Source: Maratus speciosus
Taxonomy: Eukaryota > Arthropoda > Arachnida > Araneae > Salticidae
Direction: 5' to 3'
Assembly: GCA_963932465.1 (NCBI GenBank)
Contig: OZ010794.1
Coordinates: forward strand, 440,201,502-440,265,501
DNA: 64,000 bases
The notes below the pieces were generated by a model. It ran no database searches and was not told where the DNA came from. It worked only from the letters and a program-made list of their open reading frames with translations. Made by a program: the position numbers and the translations under genes. Shown here piece after piece: positions 1 to 11,356 of this stretch (position 1 is its first letter; the number at the start of each line of letters is the position of its first letter).

Positions 1-1500
1 TTAATTCTTGTAATTAAGTATAAGGCACTTTATTTTATACATACAGTTGTATATTATAGGTTTGTGGCATCCATTTTTATTGTTATTTCATTCACAATAT
101 TGCGGTTTTTGATGATGGTCGGTAATGTTTAATTAATGGTTATATATAATATGTATATATATATATCTTGTGGGGTATCGTGTGAAGGATTTCGTAACAA
201 CAAACTCAAAAATACTTTTCTTTTAATTTTAGATATTATATTTTCAGTGATATCGTCGAAAATGTAATGCAAAAGTATGTCCCCCCCTCCTCTCTATTTA
301 CGAATCTACTGAAACTAAAATGATGAAAAAATAAGGGTAGTAGGCGTTAATTTAAATCTTGCAGAAAAACTATAGCGATTACCCTAGGTCACATAGTTTT
401 TGAGAAAATCGCATTTTCCGTTACTTGCAAATTTCGATTTGCGGGTTTTCAGCAAAGGAGTTGAGGAGCGCTGGAGGTATCTATCGTCGCAGAAGTATAA
501 AAGGATTGTTGATAATCATTTTTGAAAAAAATTGTCAGTAATTAACCGAGATATTAACCGGTGGTCTCTGGACGGGCTTAGCAGCCAATTTGTTTACATG
601 TCATTTTTTTTTGTATGTCCCTTCTGCCTGTAATTTGTCAAAATCCAACAATATTTCAAAAATGCTTCATTCTCCCACCCCTCTTTTAAAGATTTTTCCC
701 TCATTGTCCCGTGTTCTGCTGGACTCTTAACTTACTTCCAGTACAAATACTAAATTCCTCATGTTCAACAATAAACATGATTTTTCATCTCCAAATACAT
801 ACTTTCGAACTTTACAATACAATAACAATACAACAATTCGAACTTTAACTTTCTTTTTCCTTTTTGCGAGAAAAAAGAAAAAAAAAATCACTAGGAACTT
901 TGTATCCAGCAGAACTTATTAAATTTTTAACCTGTGTTTTGCTGGACCCTTATCTTATTTTCAGTAAGAATTTTAAATTCCTTATTTTCAACAATAAACT
1001 TGTTTTTTCATCTCCCAATGCATATTAAATTCGAACTTTAACCATCGTTTTCATTTTTTTTTTTTTTTTTATTTTTTTTTTTACGGGAACTTAGAACATT
1101 TCGGCCCTTATATCCTAAATTTCGTCAAAGTCCAAACCCACTTCAAAATTCATCTAAGTCCACCCCCCCCCCCCATACTTTCTTCAATGTCCAGCCCCCT
1201 ATGTTCCTGTGTCCAGCAAATTTTTAAACTTTAACCTGTGTTAACCTGTGTTCCCGTGTTCTGCTGGACTAACTTACTCAGCAAAAATATTAAATTCTTT
1301 ATTTTCAACAATAAACGTATCTTTTCATCTCCTAATACACATTTAATTCGAGCTTTAATTTTCTTTTTCATTTTTTTTTTTTTTTTTTTTTTTACTGGAA
1401 ACTTAGAATATTTCGACACTCATGTCCAAACCCACCTTAAATTCATCTTGTCCAGTACCCCCACGCCCTAAAATAAAATTACAACAATTTTATCCAAAAA
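1..1500. repeat. Low-complexity region with three degenerate local repeat copies
   Basis: No gene is seen. Three related blocks at about 711-816, 933-1043 and 1255-1360 each run from a tgttctgctgga-like start through ttcaacaataaac and catctcc to a ttcgaactttaa-like end, about 220 and 320 bases apart. Flanking pieces repeat too: cttagaacatttcg at about 1089 and cttagaatatttcg at about 1401, each followed by a C-rich stretch. T-runs (about 1050-1085, 1371-1394) and a C-run (about 1163-1174) lie inside. Short reading frames here are artefacts of these runs. The array stops where the LINE leader begins. Confidence 0.55.
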
Positions 1501-1752
1501 CAACTCCTAACATATCTAATTACAGTGCTGAGCAGATGCAGGGGCTCACAGACTAAATGCCTCGTTACCTTCCCACCCACTATTCCAAACCTAAACATGC
1601 AACAGGCCGGGACGGCGCACAGGGGCCTGTAGATGGGTTCCCACAACCCGCGGATCATTCTTCTGACTTATAATATTTTTTTAAAACTATATCTGCCATT
1701 CTAGTTCTCAAAGCCATTCTTTATTTTTTCTCACATACCATCGCTGCTCACA

Positions 1753-3189
1753 ATGGGAGAAAGCCAAACATATTCCATTGCCGAATTGGCAAACAAGGCT
1801 AAATCCCTCGTTACCTTAGTCCTGTCAGAGGACGAAAATACATTCACAGAGGAATCTGCTGACCACCTGAAAAATGTGAAACTGATCCTCCAATCGATCA
1901 GAAAACAAGACCACGCCAATCAAAAATCAGTACAGGAGTCCAAACAGGAATTTGAAAAGCTCCGCTTAAAAGCAGATCTCCTTAAGGAACAGCTCACCAC
2001 ACTAAACGAGAACATTGCCAGCCAGATCCAACAGATCCCAAAGACTGAAGAAATAGTAGCCAGGCTTGAGGAAAGTCTCCATAGCAGACTAGACAAATTA
2101 AGAATTGATAATGATAGAGACGCATACCTTCGTAGTCAACAACCTTCCCTGCTCTATAATGATCAAGACGGCAAGTCTCAAGAGTTCCCTTCACCGACAG
2201 AGGAGGTAGTACCGACGGAGCCACAGCGGAGGCTAGGAGAGGAGAGGCATCTTCGAACAATTGTGGTCAGGGGCAAGAAACGCTCCATGTCCGGACTGGC
2301 TATTAGAAACCTGCTCGAAAAACAAAATATCGCCTGTCCAAAAGTAGTATTGGAAATCAAATGCCTTCGAAGACAGCTGGAACTCTTTTGCCGATCCACC
2401 GAAGAAACGAAAGTCGTCCTAAGTGATCTAAAATCCCATGCTAGAATTGCTGAAGATCTATTCTTCAGCATTAAAACCCTCCCATTTCACAAAACTATCC
2501 TGTTTGGAGTTCCCGACGGAACAGCACTAACTTATATTACCTCGACGTTGGATGAAATTTACGATTATCACCCAGACGAAATCCGATTCATTAAAGCCGT
2601 TCCTTCTAAAAGACCCTCATGCAAGGACTGGCACCTCATTCTGTCAGAAAAATTAGCCATGGCAGTAATCCAAGATGGAGGCATACCGCTGGGATACAAT
2701 CTCTGCAGACTGCGGCCACACACCACAGTCCAAAGGTGCAGAAACTGCCAGCGATATGGCCACGTAGCAAAGTACTGCCATAATGATGAAACCGGCGAAA
2801 TTTGCGGAGAACTCCACCCATCCTCAACCTGCAACAAATCCCCCTCGTGCGTGAACTGTAGACGCGCAAATAACCTTTTCAATGCACACTGCAGAACTGA
2901 TCACATAGCCTCTGCCTCCAACTGTCCAACCTTCAAGTTCGAGTATAACAGAGAGCGGGCAAGACTGAATGATCTCTTCCAACTTCCCTTTCGAAATCCC
3001 CAAGCACCTCCCCCGGCGAATCCATCCTCCCACTCTGGTCCGGGACTCCTGGGCGAACATCCTCCTGCACATCGAGGTTATTTTCCTTTTCCGAGTCATG
3101 CTCCACCTCCGAATCTCTACTCACCTTACTACCAGGAGGACTACTTCAGCCAGCAGCAGAACTTGGGCTTTCAAGGTAGGAGGTTTTAA
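1753..3189 (+). CDS. LINE ORF1, Gag-like RNA-binding protein with CCHC zinc knuckles
   Basis: Open frame of 478 residues without interruption. Residues about 40-110 are rich in charged and leucine residues and look like a coiled coil, as expected for a trimerising ORF1 protein. From about residue 329 comes a good zinc knuckle, C-x2-C-x4-H-x4-C (CRNCQRYGHVAKYC), followed by two looser Cys/His clusters to about residue 400; the second lacks the first cysteine of the usual motif. The tail is rich in Pro, Ser and aromatic residues. In this family ORF1 packages the element RNA in the cytoplasm and escorts it to the nucleus. ORF2 starts 24 bases after the stop. This is clearly a retroelement protein, not a host gene. 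Confidence 0.88.
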   Translation: MGESQTYSIAELANKAKSLVTLVLSEDENTFTEESADHLKNVKLILQSIRKQDHANQKSVQESKQEFEKLRLKADLLKEQLTTLNENIASQIQQIPKTEEIVARLEESLHSRLDKLRIDNDRDAYLRSQQPSLLYNDQDGKSQEFPSPTEEVVPTEPQRRLGEERHLRTIVVRGKKRSMSGLAIRNLLEKQNIACPKVVLEIKCLRRQLELFCRSTEETKVVLSDLKSHARIAEDLFFSIKTLPFHKTILFGVPDGTALTYITSTLDEIYDYHPDEIRFIKAVPSKRPSCKDWHLILSEKLAMAVIQDGGIPLGYNLCRLRPHTTVQRCRNCQRYGHVAKYCHNDETGEICGELHPSSTCNKSPSCVNCRRANNLFNAHCRTDHIASASNCPTFKFEYNRERARLNDLFQLPFRNPQAPPPANPSSHSGPGLLGEHPPAHRGYFPFPSHAPPPNLYSPYYQEDYFSQQQNLGFQGRRF

Positions 3190-3213
3190 ACTTTTTATAA
3201 CATACACAATACA

Positions 3214-6200
3214 ATGTCATCCTCAGCACCTTCTCCCCACCCACCCCTTCCTTTAGGCCGTCTAAATTTTCTCCAAGTAAACCTCAATCACTGCATAGCA
3301 GCCAGTGTAAGCACAATCAACCACATGGAAGAGAGCGAGATTGACATCGCTCCACTGCAGGATGCTTACTGCTCCGATGGAAACCTCGCTATCTTCAGCA
3401 AGGACTGGAGAAGGTTTTCCTCTCGGAATCTCTCCGCCCACATCGTTGTCAGGAGCTCGAGTCTTGTATGTACCCATCTCTTTACCGGCGACAATAGCGT
3501 CTTCATCTCCATAACGGCGAAGGAGGGCGAGATTGTCGTCGGATCCTGCTACGCAGCCCCCTCGGCAAACTTTGGCCTTTGTCTCACACCATCACAAACA
3601 GGAAGGCTTTCATCTGTGGTGGCGACTTCAACGCGAACTCATCCCTCTGGGGATGTCCGCGTGAAGACGCCCGGGGTGACTTGCTGTCAGGACACATAAT
3701 TATCCATAACTTGGCACTTGCAAACATGCACAACTCTGAAGCCACTTTCGAAAGACGAGATACAGAAGACAGAGTCATAGCAGAAGGCTGGCCTGACCTA
3801 ACAATTACAAATTCCTTCACCCTACCACGAATATCGCAATGGTCCGTATCAGACATACACAGTGGCTCAGACCATAAATACATACACTTTTCTTACATGA
3901 CCTCTCCACTCTACACGCAACGTAGACGCTACAACACAATTCGCGGAAACCTTCGCAAATTTAACAACGTCATCAAAAGTCATAAGTCATCCCTTTCAGC
4001 ACAACTCGAAGGGGTGCACAGCGAAGACACACTCAACTCTTTCACATCTAATTTAATCGAAACCATGCAGACTGCGGCGAAGGCTTCCTTTCGACTGAAA
4101 ACAGTCCAAAAATTACACACTTTCTCATTCTGGAACAAGGATCTTAGAAAGCGGAGGAACCAGCTGACAGCCCTCAGACGCAAGATTAAAACATTGCGCC
4201 TGCTCAATCCTATCCCCCTTGAAGTAAAGACCCTTGCAGCACGTCGTACGAGACTTAAAGCAGTTTACAAACGTGAGATTCTGGCGGCGAGACGGGCGGC
4301 GTGGAAGAAATTCTGCAGCAACAATGAGAACCCTTTCGGCATCACTCAAAAATTTCTGACCGGCAAGTTCTTCACTCCGGATGAAATACGTCTAGAAAGA
4401 CCAACTCACCAAACCTCGCGACAAAATAACCTGGAATTCCTGACACACACTCTCTTTGGCCCTTCGGCTTATCCCCAACAAGACAACCAGGATATCCTTT
4501 TCACAGCACACGAAGACAAACGCTTCACAAAGGCAGAAGTAAAAACAGCACTATACACATTGAATGACAAGAAGGCCCCAGGGCCGGATTCAATTGACTT
4601 TCGGATACTAAAACTCACTCACAAACAACTTCCACACATATTCACGCGCTGGGCTAACCTCTGCCTCACCATGAGGTACTTTCCTTTAGTACTCAGGCAG
4701 GGAGAGGTAGTTTACTTTCTGAAGCAAGGCAAGTCTCCTTCCGAACCCAAGTCATACAGACCCATCTGCCTTCTTCCCACTCTGGGAAAGCTTCTGGAAA
4801 AACTTCTGGTTATGCGGTTGACACACTTCTTGGAGTCAAACAACCTTCTCCACCCCAGACAATTCGGGTTCCGCGAGGGCCACTCATGCGAGCTTGCACT
4901 TCATGCCATAATGACTGCCTGTACTGAAAGCATAGCCCAGGGCAACGCAACATCACTCGTTTCACTAGACATACAAGGCGCATTCGACAACGTAGAATGG
5001 CGAGACATTCTCTTACAACTACAAGCACTCAACTGTCCGGGGAACATAGCTGGTCTCATCGGCTCCTACCTCTCACAGAGGAGCGTCCTGATTAACTGGG
5101 GTGCTGGCACATCTACCCACAGATTACAGAAGGGTTGCCCCCAGGGCTCGTGCCTTGGCCCAATCCTCTGGTTGCTTGTAGCAAATGTGCTACTAACAGA
5201 ACTAAATCGGCTGGGATTTAAACTATTTGCCTTCGCCGATGATTTCAGCTTCATTTTCTCCGGTCGTTACAGACGTCATCTGGAGGAACAGTTTGCCGTA
5301 GCTCTTCCTATTTTCTGCCGGCTCCTGGATTTACTGCACCTCACACTCTCACCACAAAAGTCTCAAGCACTAGTATTCACCAAACCACACAGATATGATC
5401 CAAAACGCCCTCCAGTGATGAGGAACAATAATGTCTCCATTCGACACGTACAATTCATAAAACTCCTAGGTATAACCATTGACGCAAATCTTAACTGGAT
5501 CCCACACATTAACGACCTAAAACTTAAATTGACATCATATCATAATAATTCATTAAGACTAACTTCTAAATTGGGAGGGGTAGACAACAAAACACTGAAG
5601 ATCTGGTACCTAACAATAATCGAAAGAATAATACTTTACGGGGCCTGTATCTGGGGGGGTAATTTATCATCCATAGCACAACCTAAACTAAAATCAATAC
5701 AACGCACTTTTCTTCTACAAATTTCAAGAGGCTACCGCACAATCTCCACAGATGCACTACATATACTTACAGGTATTCCACCCATCACACTTCAACTAGA
5801 ATACGAACACGCCAAATCCTCAATCCTACAGCTAAAACGTGACACAGTAATAGATTCTCTTTTTCCAAACACAACATTGCAATACAAAGTCAGGAGCTGG
5901 CAGCTCCACCCAGCTGAGGAGACTTCACATTTTCAAGTAAACACAACACGCAACAGCTACACACCTGCCCTTAGCACCACACTCTTCACTGATGGTTCAG
6001 GCACAGAGACTGGCGTGGGCGCAGCCTATTGCGTCACGGAGGGCACGGTGGTGGTCCATCAGTGGTCTGCAAGGCTAGATGATAATAACTCCGTATTCCA
6101 AGCGGAGCTGTTCGCAATACTAAACGCATTAGAGTGGGTGGAATCCCACTCTAGCAATAGTATTATCATCTACAGTGACTGCCTCTCTGGCCTGCAGGCA

Positions 6201-6788
6201 ATACAGGCACACAGGACAAAACATCCTCTAGTACTGCAAATCAAACTAAAACTTAAGAATCTCCTACATCGTATCTCACTAGGTCACGTCTCGGCTCACA
6301 AAGGTATCTTTGGCAATGAACTAGCAGACAACCTAGCGAAGAAGGCCACACAGAAAGAAACAATAGACACACACCTCCCAGTGCCCCAGTCATACGTCAA
6401 AAGGGTCCTTAGAGCAAGGATACTGACGCGATGGCAGGAGCACTGGGATACTTCAAAAAAGGGCAGGCACACATATAAGCTAATTCCTAAAGTTTCTCTC
6501 ACACTATATAACTTAACACCCTACACCACTAGCTTCTTAACAGGACATGGCCCTTTCATGGCATATCTGGACCGCTACAAAATAAGATCCACTGCCACTT
6601 GCGTCTGCGGTGAAGATGGCACTATAAGTCACCCGTACTACAGTTGTACTCTCACGCAACGCTGGCACTTGAGGCGTCCAGACATACTGCCAGTCAACTG
6701 GCTCCAAAACGTCCTTTCCCGCACCCTCCTACTCAACAAATTAAAACACATTCACAATTTCCTTACATACTTAACAAACTTAACTTAA
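3214..6788 (+). pseudogene. LINE ORF2: endonuclease, reverse transcriptase, RNase H, broken by one frameshift
   Basis: Two overlapping frames make one former protein. The first (from ATG 3214) carries the start of an apurinic-type endonuclease (LQVNLNH, then LQDAY where the family usually has QEPY, so the metal-binding Glu is Asp). Between about 3555 and 3580 homology moves to another frame, which continues with ICGGDFNA and SDH of the same domain and runs open to 6788. It then holds reverse transcriptase motifs (RPICLLP, SLDIQGAFDN, GCPQGSCLGP, FADD near 5233), RNase H (TDGSG near 5990, FQAELFAI, YSD, then HVSAHKG) and a C-terminal Cys/His cluster near 6600-6650. The product would nick DNA and perform target-primed reverse transcription. 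A single indel explains the break; a programmed frameshift is less likely because no slippery site is evident. Confidence 0.88.
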
Positions 6789-7567
6789 GCCCTGGTTCTG
6801 CTTATACAGTCTCACTGTCACCATATCAATCTTCAAACAGCACCAGAATCCAGTCCTCTTTGTAGGCTCCAATTAAATTCTCTTACTCATCAATGTGTGG
6901 TTTCCTACGATCGCAAGAGCCTCTGCTCGTGCTTCTGACCATTCTATCAAGAGATACATCTCCAATGGACGCTTGAGTATCTGCTCGTGCCATCTTACTT
7001 GTGCCACACAAAGCATTACATCTCCAATGGACGCTGAGTATTTGCTCGTGCCATCTTATTTGTGCCACGCAAATCATTACATCTCCAATGGACGCTTGAG
7101 TATTTGCTCGTGCCATCTTACTTGTGCCACGCATTCCATTCTTTTCCCTTCCTGCCGCCCCTTGTCGCGAGAAGGGTTCCTACCCCGGCGGCCAGGATCA
7201 GTGATGTTTATTATTATTATTATTATTATTTATTTTATTTTATTTTTACTTTAAATGTTCTCATACTCCCGCCCTCTGTCGCGAGTAGGCGTTTTCCTGG
7301 CGGGAAGGCATTCGTCTAATTTTTGTAATCCCACTTTGTCCTTTTTAAAATAAATTCTGGGTTCTGTGGTCGGTGGTGCATAGACGCCCTTAGCGGGTGA
7401 GCGTCGCCCCTTGAGCATTTTGTGTTTGTCCGTCTGCATACGGCCGGACAGGGCTGTACTCACTAACGAGCCTCAACGTGTCGGGGAACATACCGGGAGA
7501 GACGTTAAGCTCTAAGGGGCAGGCCTAGCCGGCCCTGAGCAGTCTCTCTTAGGCTGCCTAACCCTTA
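6789..7567 (+). other. 3' UTR of the first LINE copy
   Basis: Non-coding. It contains a 61-base tandem repeat (separate entry), two related G/C-rich segments (tgtcgcgagaagg near 7163 and tgtcgcgagtaggcg near 7277), a TTA microsatellite near 7207, and a conserved terminal 200 bases that recur at the end of the second copy. In LINEs the conserved 3' end is what the reverse transcriptase recognises to start copying, which fits its preservation in both copies. Confidence 0.7.
6956..7140 (+). repeat. 61-bp tandem repeat, three copies, in the LINE 3' UTR
   Basis: Three successive units start with acatctccaatggacgc at 6956, 7018 and 7079 and continue with gctcgtgccatctta. They differ at a few positions. 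The downstream LINE copy has one clear unit (about 9264) and one decayed unit (about 9335), so unit number varies between copies of the element. Three short frames across it reflect the repeat, not protein. Confidence 0.85.
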
Positions 7568-7569
7568 AA

Positions 7570-9782
7570 TGCTGATTTCAGCTTAATTTCCTCCGGTCGT
7601 TACAGACGTCATCTGGAGGAACAGTTTGCTCAAGCTCTTCCTATTTTCTGAGGCTCCTGCATTCACTACATCTCACACTCTCACCACAAAAGTCTCAAGC
7701 ATTCACCAAACCACACAGGTATGATCCTAAACGCCCTCCAGTGATGAGGATCAATAATGTCTCCATTCGACACGTACAATCCATAAAACTCCTAGGCATA
7801 ACCATTGACGCAAATCTTAACTGGATCCCACACATTAATGACCTAAAACTTAAACTGACAGCATATCATAACAATTCATTAAGACTAATTTCTAAATTGG
7901 GAGGGGTAGACAACAAAACACTAAAGATCTGGTACCTAACAATAATAGAATAATACTTTACGGGGCCTGTATCTGGGAGGATGGGGGGGGGGGGTAAATT
8001 ATCATCCTTAGCAAAACCTAAACTAAGCTCAATACAACGCACTTTTCTCCTACAAATATCAAGGGGTTACAGCACAATCTTCACAGATACACTACATATA
8101 CTCACAGGTATTCCACCCATCACACTTCAACTAGAATACGAACACGCCAAATACTCAATCCTACAGCTAAAACGTGACACAGTAATAGATTCTCTTTTTC
8201 CAAACACAACATTACAATACAAAGTCAGGTGCTGGCAGCTTCACCCCGCTGAGGAGACTTCACACTTTCAAGTAAACACAACACGCAACAGTTACACACC
8301 TGCCCTTAGCACCACACTCTTCACTGACGGATCAGGCACAGAGACCGGCGTGGGCGTAGCCTTCTGCGCCACGGAAGGCACGGTGGTGGCCCATCAGTGG
8401 TCTGCAAGGCTAGATGATAATAACTCCGTATTTCAAGCGGAGCTGTTCGCAATACTAAACGCATTAGAGTGGGCGGAATCCCACCTTAGCAATAGTATTA
8501 CCATCTACAGCGACTTCCTCTCTGGCCTGCAGGCAATACAGGCACACAGGACAAAACATCCTCTAGTACTGCAAATAAAACTAAAACTAAAGAATCTCCT
8601 ACTATCTCGCTAGGTCACGTCTCGGCTCACAAAGGTACCTTTGGCAATGAACTAGCAGACGACCTAGCGAAGAAGGCACAGAAAGAAACAATAGACACAC
8701 TCCTCCCAGTGCCCCAGTCATACGTCAAAAGGTTCCTTAGAGCAAGGATACTGACGCGATGGCAGGAACACTGGGATACTTCATTAGGGCACACATATAA
8801 GCTAATTCCTAAAGTTTCTCTCACACTATATAATTTAACACGCTACGCCACCAGCTTCTTAACAGGACATGGCCCTTTCGTGGCATATCTGGACCGCTTC
8901 AAGATAAGATCCACTGCCACTTGCGAATGCGGTGAACTTGGCACTGTAAATCACCCGTATTATAGTTGTAGTCTCACGCAACGCTGGCACTTGAGGCGTC
9001 CAGACATACTTCCAGTCAATTGGCTCCAAAATGTCCTTTCACGCACCCTCCTACTCAACAAATTAAAACACATTCACAATTTCCTTACTTACCTATCAAA
9101 CTTAACGAAAGTCCTGGGACTGCTTATCCAGTCTCACTGTCACTACATCAAGCTTCAAACATTACCAGCATCCAGCCCTCTTTGGAGGTTTGAGCATTCT
9201 CCTATCCATAGTGTAGTCTCCTACGGACGCAAGAGCTCGTGCTTCCCACCATTGTATCTGGTGTTACATCTCCAATGGACGCTTGAGTGTCTGCTCGTGC
9301 CATCTTACTAACCTAACCCAGAACCTACCCTCTCATGAACGCTTGAGTAATTGCTGGTGCCATGCAAATCATTCTTTTCCCTTCCTGCCGCCCCTTGTCG
9401 TGAGATGAGTCTGTCCCCTGGCGGCCTGGAGCAGTGATGTAATTTTTTTTCTTTTTTTCTTTTTTATTCTTCAATGTTCTGTACTCCCGCCCTTTCTCGC
9501 GAGTAGGAGTTTTCCTGGCGGGCTGGGGCATTTGGCTTTTTTTGTAAACTTCCATATTGATTTATCAAATAAATTCTGGGTTCTGTGGTCGGTGGAACGT
9601 GGCCGCCCTTGGCGAGTGAGCGTCGCCCCGTGCGCTTCTATGTAAGTGCGCCTGCATTCGGCCGGACAGGGCTGGACAGACGAGCCCCAACGTGTCGGGG
9701 AACATACCGGGAGAGACGTTAAGCTCTAAGAGGCAGGTTTAGCCGGCCCTGAGCAGTCTCTCTTAGGCTGCTAACCCTTAAA
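7570..9782 (+). mobile_element. 5'-truncated second LINE copy, head-to-tail with the first
   Basis: From about 7573 the sequence matches the first copy from about 5240, inside the reverse transcriptase just after the FADD motif, and continues collinearly through RNase H and the 3' UTR to the same 3' end (taaccctta, 9780). It abuts the 3' end of the first copy with essentially no spacer. By eye it is mostly identical to copy 1 with scattered substitutions and small indels. Typical 5' truncation. Confidence 0.88.
7573..9110 (+). pseudogene. Degenerate C-terminal ORF2 remnant of the second LINE copy
   Basis: The remnant splits into three open pieces (about 7741-7953, 7981-8613, 8709-9110). The first matches the end of the reverse transcriptase region, the second the RNase H domain (TDGSG, FQAELFAI) and the third the C-terminal Cys/His region (CECGELGTVNHPYYSC). 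Breaks include a lost codon part near 7950, a G-run expansion at about 7982-7993, an indel near 8605 and a deletion near 8785. It cannot make a working enzyme. Confidence 0.85.
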
Positions 9783-10049
9783 GACACGGACGGTTTGGAC
9801 ATGCATAAAGACACGGGTGGCGTAAGTCTATGCGCCATCAGCTTTTAAAGCCTAGATAACAAATTTTAATGATATATTTGTGTAATGCAATGCCCACTTA
9901 CTAATTCATATATTTATTATACGGAACCCTCTGTACGCGAGTAATATTCGCACTTGACCGGTTATTTTTCTACATTCGTAGATGATTTAATAACATTATC
10001 TGACCTCTTACAATTTATTACATACTTTCTGCAATACTTACGCTATAAT
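9783..10049. other. Spacer after the LINE pair, no gene seen
   Basis: AT-rich unique-looking DNA. Right after the LINE 3' end two short related phrases appear (aaagacacggacgg and aaagacacgggtgg, 25 bases apart). No target-site duplication linking this flank to the 5' flank of the first LINE copy was found. Confidence 0.4.
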
Positions 10050-10590
10050 CACTAGTTCGACCTCTTTTTTCGAAGCCTGTTACCCGACGATTTTAAACCC
10101 GAACACGAAACAATTTGTATCATCGGAACGTATGTCATAAATTTTCTCATTTTAAAATCCCTTCTTAACCTAGAAATAAGTATTAAATACATAAAAATTC
10201 CCTCATGACAATATTTCATGAATTTCATATCCCTGAACAGCTGTTTTAAAAAGCAAATTTGTTTCTTATACACAACCACTGGCAGAAATGTGCAAAAATG
10301 ACTATTCTTCTTCCTGTAAAATATCGTAAAACTGGGGAAAAGACATAAGTGTTATTCACAAGAAATTCTGGAAAAGGATTTCCAACAAAAAGCTAGGATT
10401 GATAATGGATACCTCACGGCTTCTTTATGTTACTAACACTGATCGCGAAAAGACATGAATTAAATAGAATATTTTCCCCCTGTATCCTATCAATAACAAC
10501 TCAATTCTTTTTTAAACTGATATTTAGAGGATCATAAAGCACTTTAATAAAATTAAACTACATTCTTGTTTCTCAAATGCAAGAATCTGA
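10050..10590 (+). repeat. Dispersed repeat, copy 1 (second copy at 18280-18850)
   Basis: Aligns by eye over about 550 bases with 18280-18850. Shared landmarks in the same order are cccgacgattt, aaataagta, tttcatgaatttcat, a cggcttctttatgtt / cggtttctttatgtt block, and cttgtttctcaaat. Divergence is high, so these are old copies. No protein is encoded and the repeat class is unknown. Confidence 0.6.
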
Positions 10591-10760
10591 AAATCTGGAA
10601 ATCGTTTCTGAAAATCAATGGCAGCAAAATAATTTTTTTTTATATTAACGGTTCTTTAAATATTGAAAATGTATTAGTTTCGGAGGTTTCTGAAGAATCT
10701 TTTCGGAATCGGAAGCAACTTGAAAGAGGTTGTTGTATATTTTCATTTGTGGTTATATCA

Positions 10761-11356
10761 TATTTTCCTAAATGAAGAAACATTTGTCTTTTTTACTTTC
10801 TTCTATCTTTACAAGAAGAAAGTATTGGTTTCATGAAAATTTTCGACTTTCGGTTTTCGACGAATTTACACGTTTTAGGGGTCAGAGATTCCGTAAAACA
10901 TGTTTTTACAAAATGTCTGTCTGTGACTCTGTCCGTCTGTCTGTATGTATGTGACACAAATTTTGTGAGCGCTCTATCTCAAGAACTAATGCACGGAATT
11001 TAATAAACATTTATATCCGGTTAGTCCCTGATATAAATTGGTGCTGATTAGTTTTTGGTGTAAATCGTTCAACAGGTGGCGCTGCTATGCATTATTCACG
11101 ATTTCCACTATAGCTCAATCTTCAGAACTAATGCACGGATTTTCATCAAACTTCAGATTCAGTTAGTCCTTGACATGAATTGATGTTTTATACATTTTGG
11201 TGTAAATCGGTCAACAGGTGGCGCTGCTATGCTGCATTTTTGCGATTTCCGCAATAGCTCTATCTCAATAACTAATGCACGAATTTTCATCAAACTTCAG
11301 ATTCAGGTATAATTATATATGTATTTTCCTAAATTAAGAAACATTTGTCTTTTTTT
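10761..11356. repeat. Insertion with terminal hairpin and about 143-bp internal monomers, between 35-bp direct repeats
   Basis: The outer 35 bases at 10761-10795 recur at 11322-11356 with one clear mismatch. Inside, a hairpin sits at the left end (10795-10823, stem actttcttct), then a gtctgtctgt-rich stretch (about 10915-10950), then two and a partial copy of a roughly 143-base monomer starting near 10969, 11107 and 11251; shared words are aactaatgcacg, ggtgtaaatcg and caacaggtggcgctgctatg. It looks like a non-autonomous mobile element of unknown class. Confidence 0.55.

Larger units (their letters stand above)
1500..7567 (+). mobile_element. Near-complete non-LTR retrotransposon (LINE), R1/LOA/I-type with RNase H
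   Basis: The element has a leader of about 250 bases, ORF1 (nucleocapsid-like), ORF2 (endonuclease, reverse transcriptase, RNase H) and a 3' UTR of about 780 bases. The 3' end was placed by comparing two copies: the last 200 bases of the 3' UTR recur at about 9570-9782 and both stop after taaccctta. There is no poly(A) tail. The 5' end is uncertain, somewhere between about 1480 and 1550, because no second copy covers it. Two ORFs plus RNase H and a CCHC ORF1 fit the R1/LOA/I assemblage; I cannot choose the clade without a tree. One frameshift in ORF2 probably makes this copy inactive by itself. Confidence 0.85.

Noticed and set aside
1238..1471. Overlapping short frames around poly-T/poly-A runs
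   Set aside because: Lysine or phenylalanine homopolymers from simple sequence; no protein signal.
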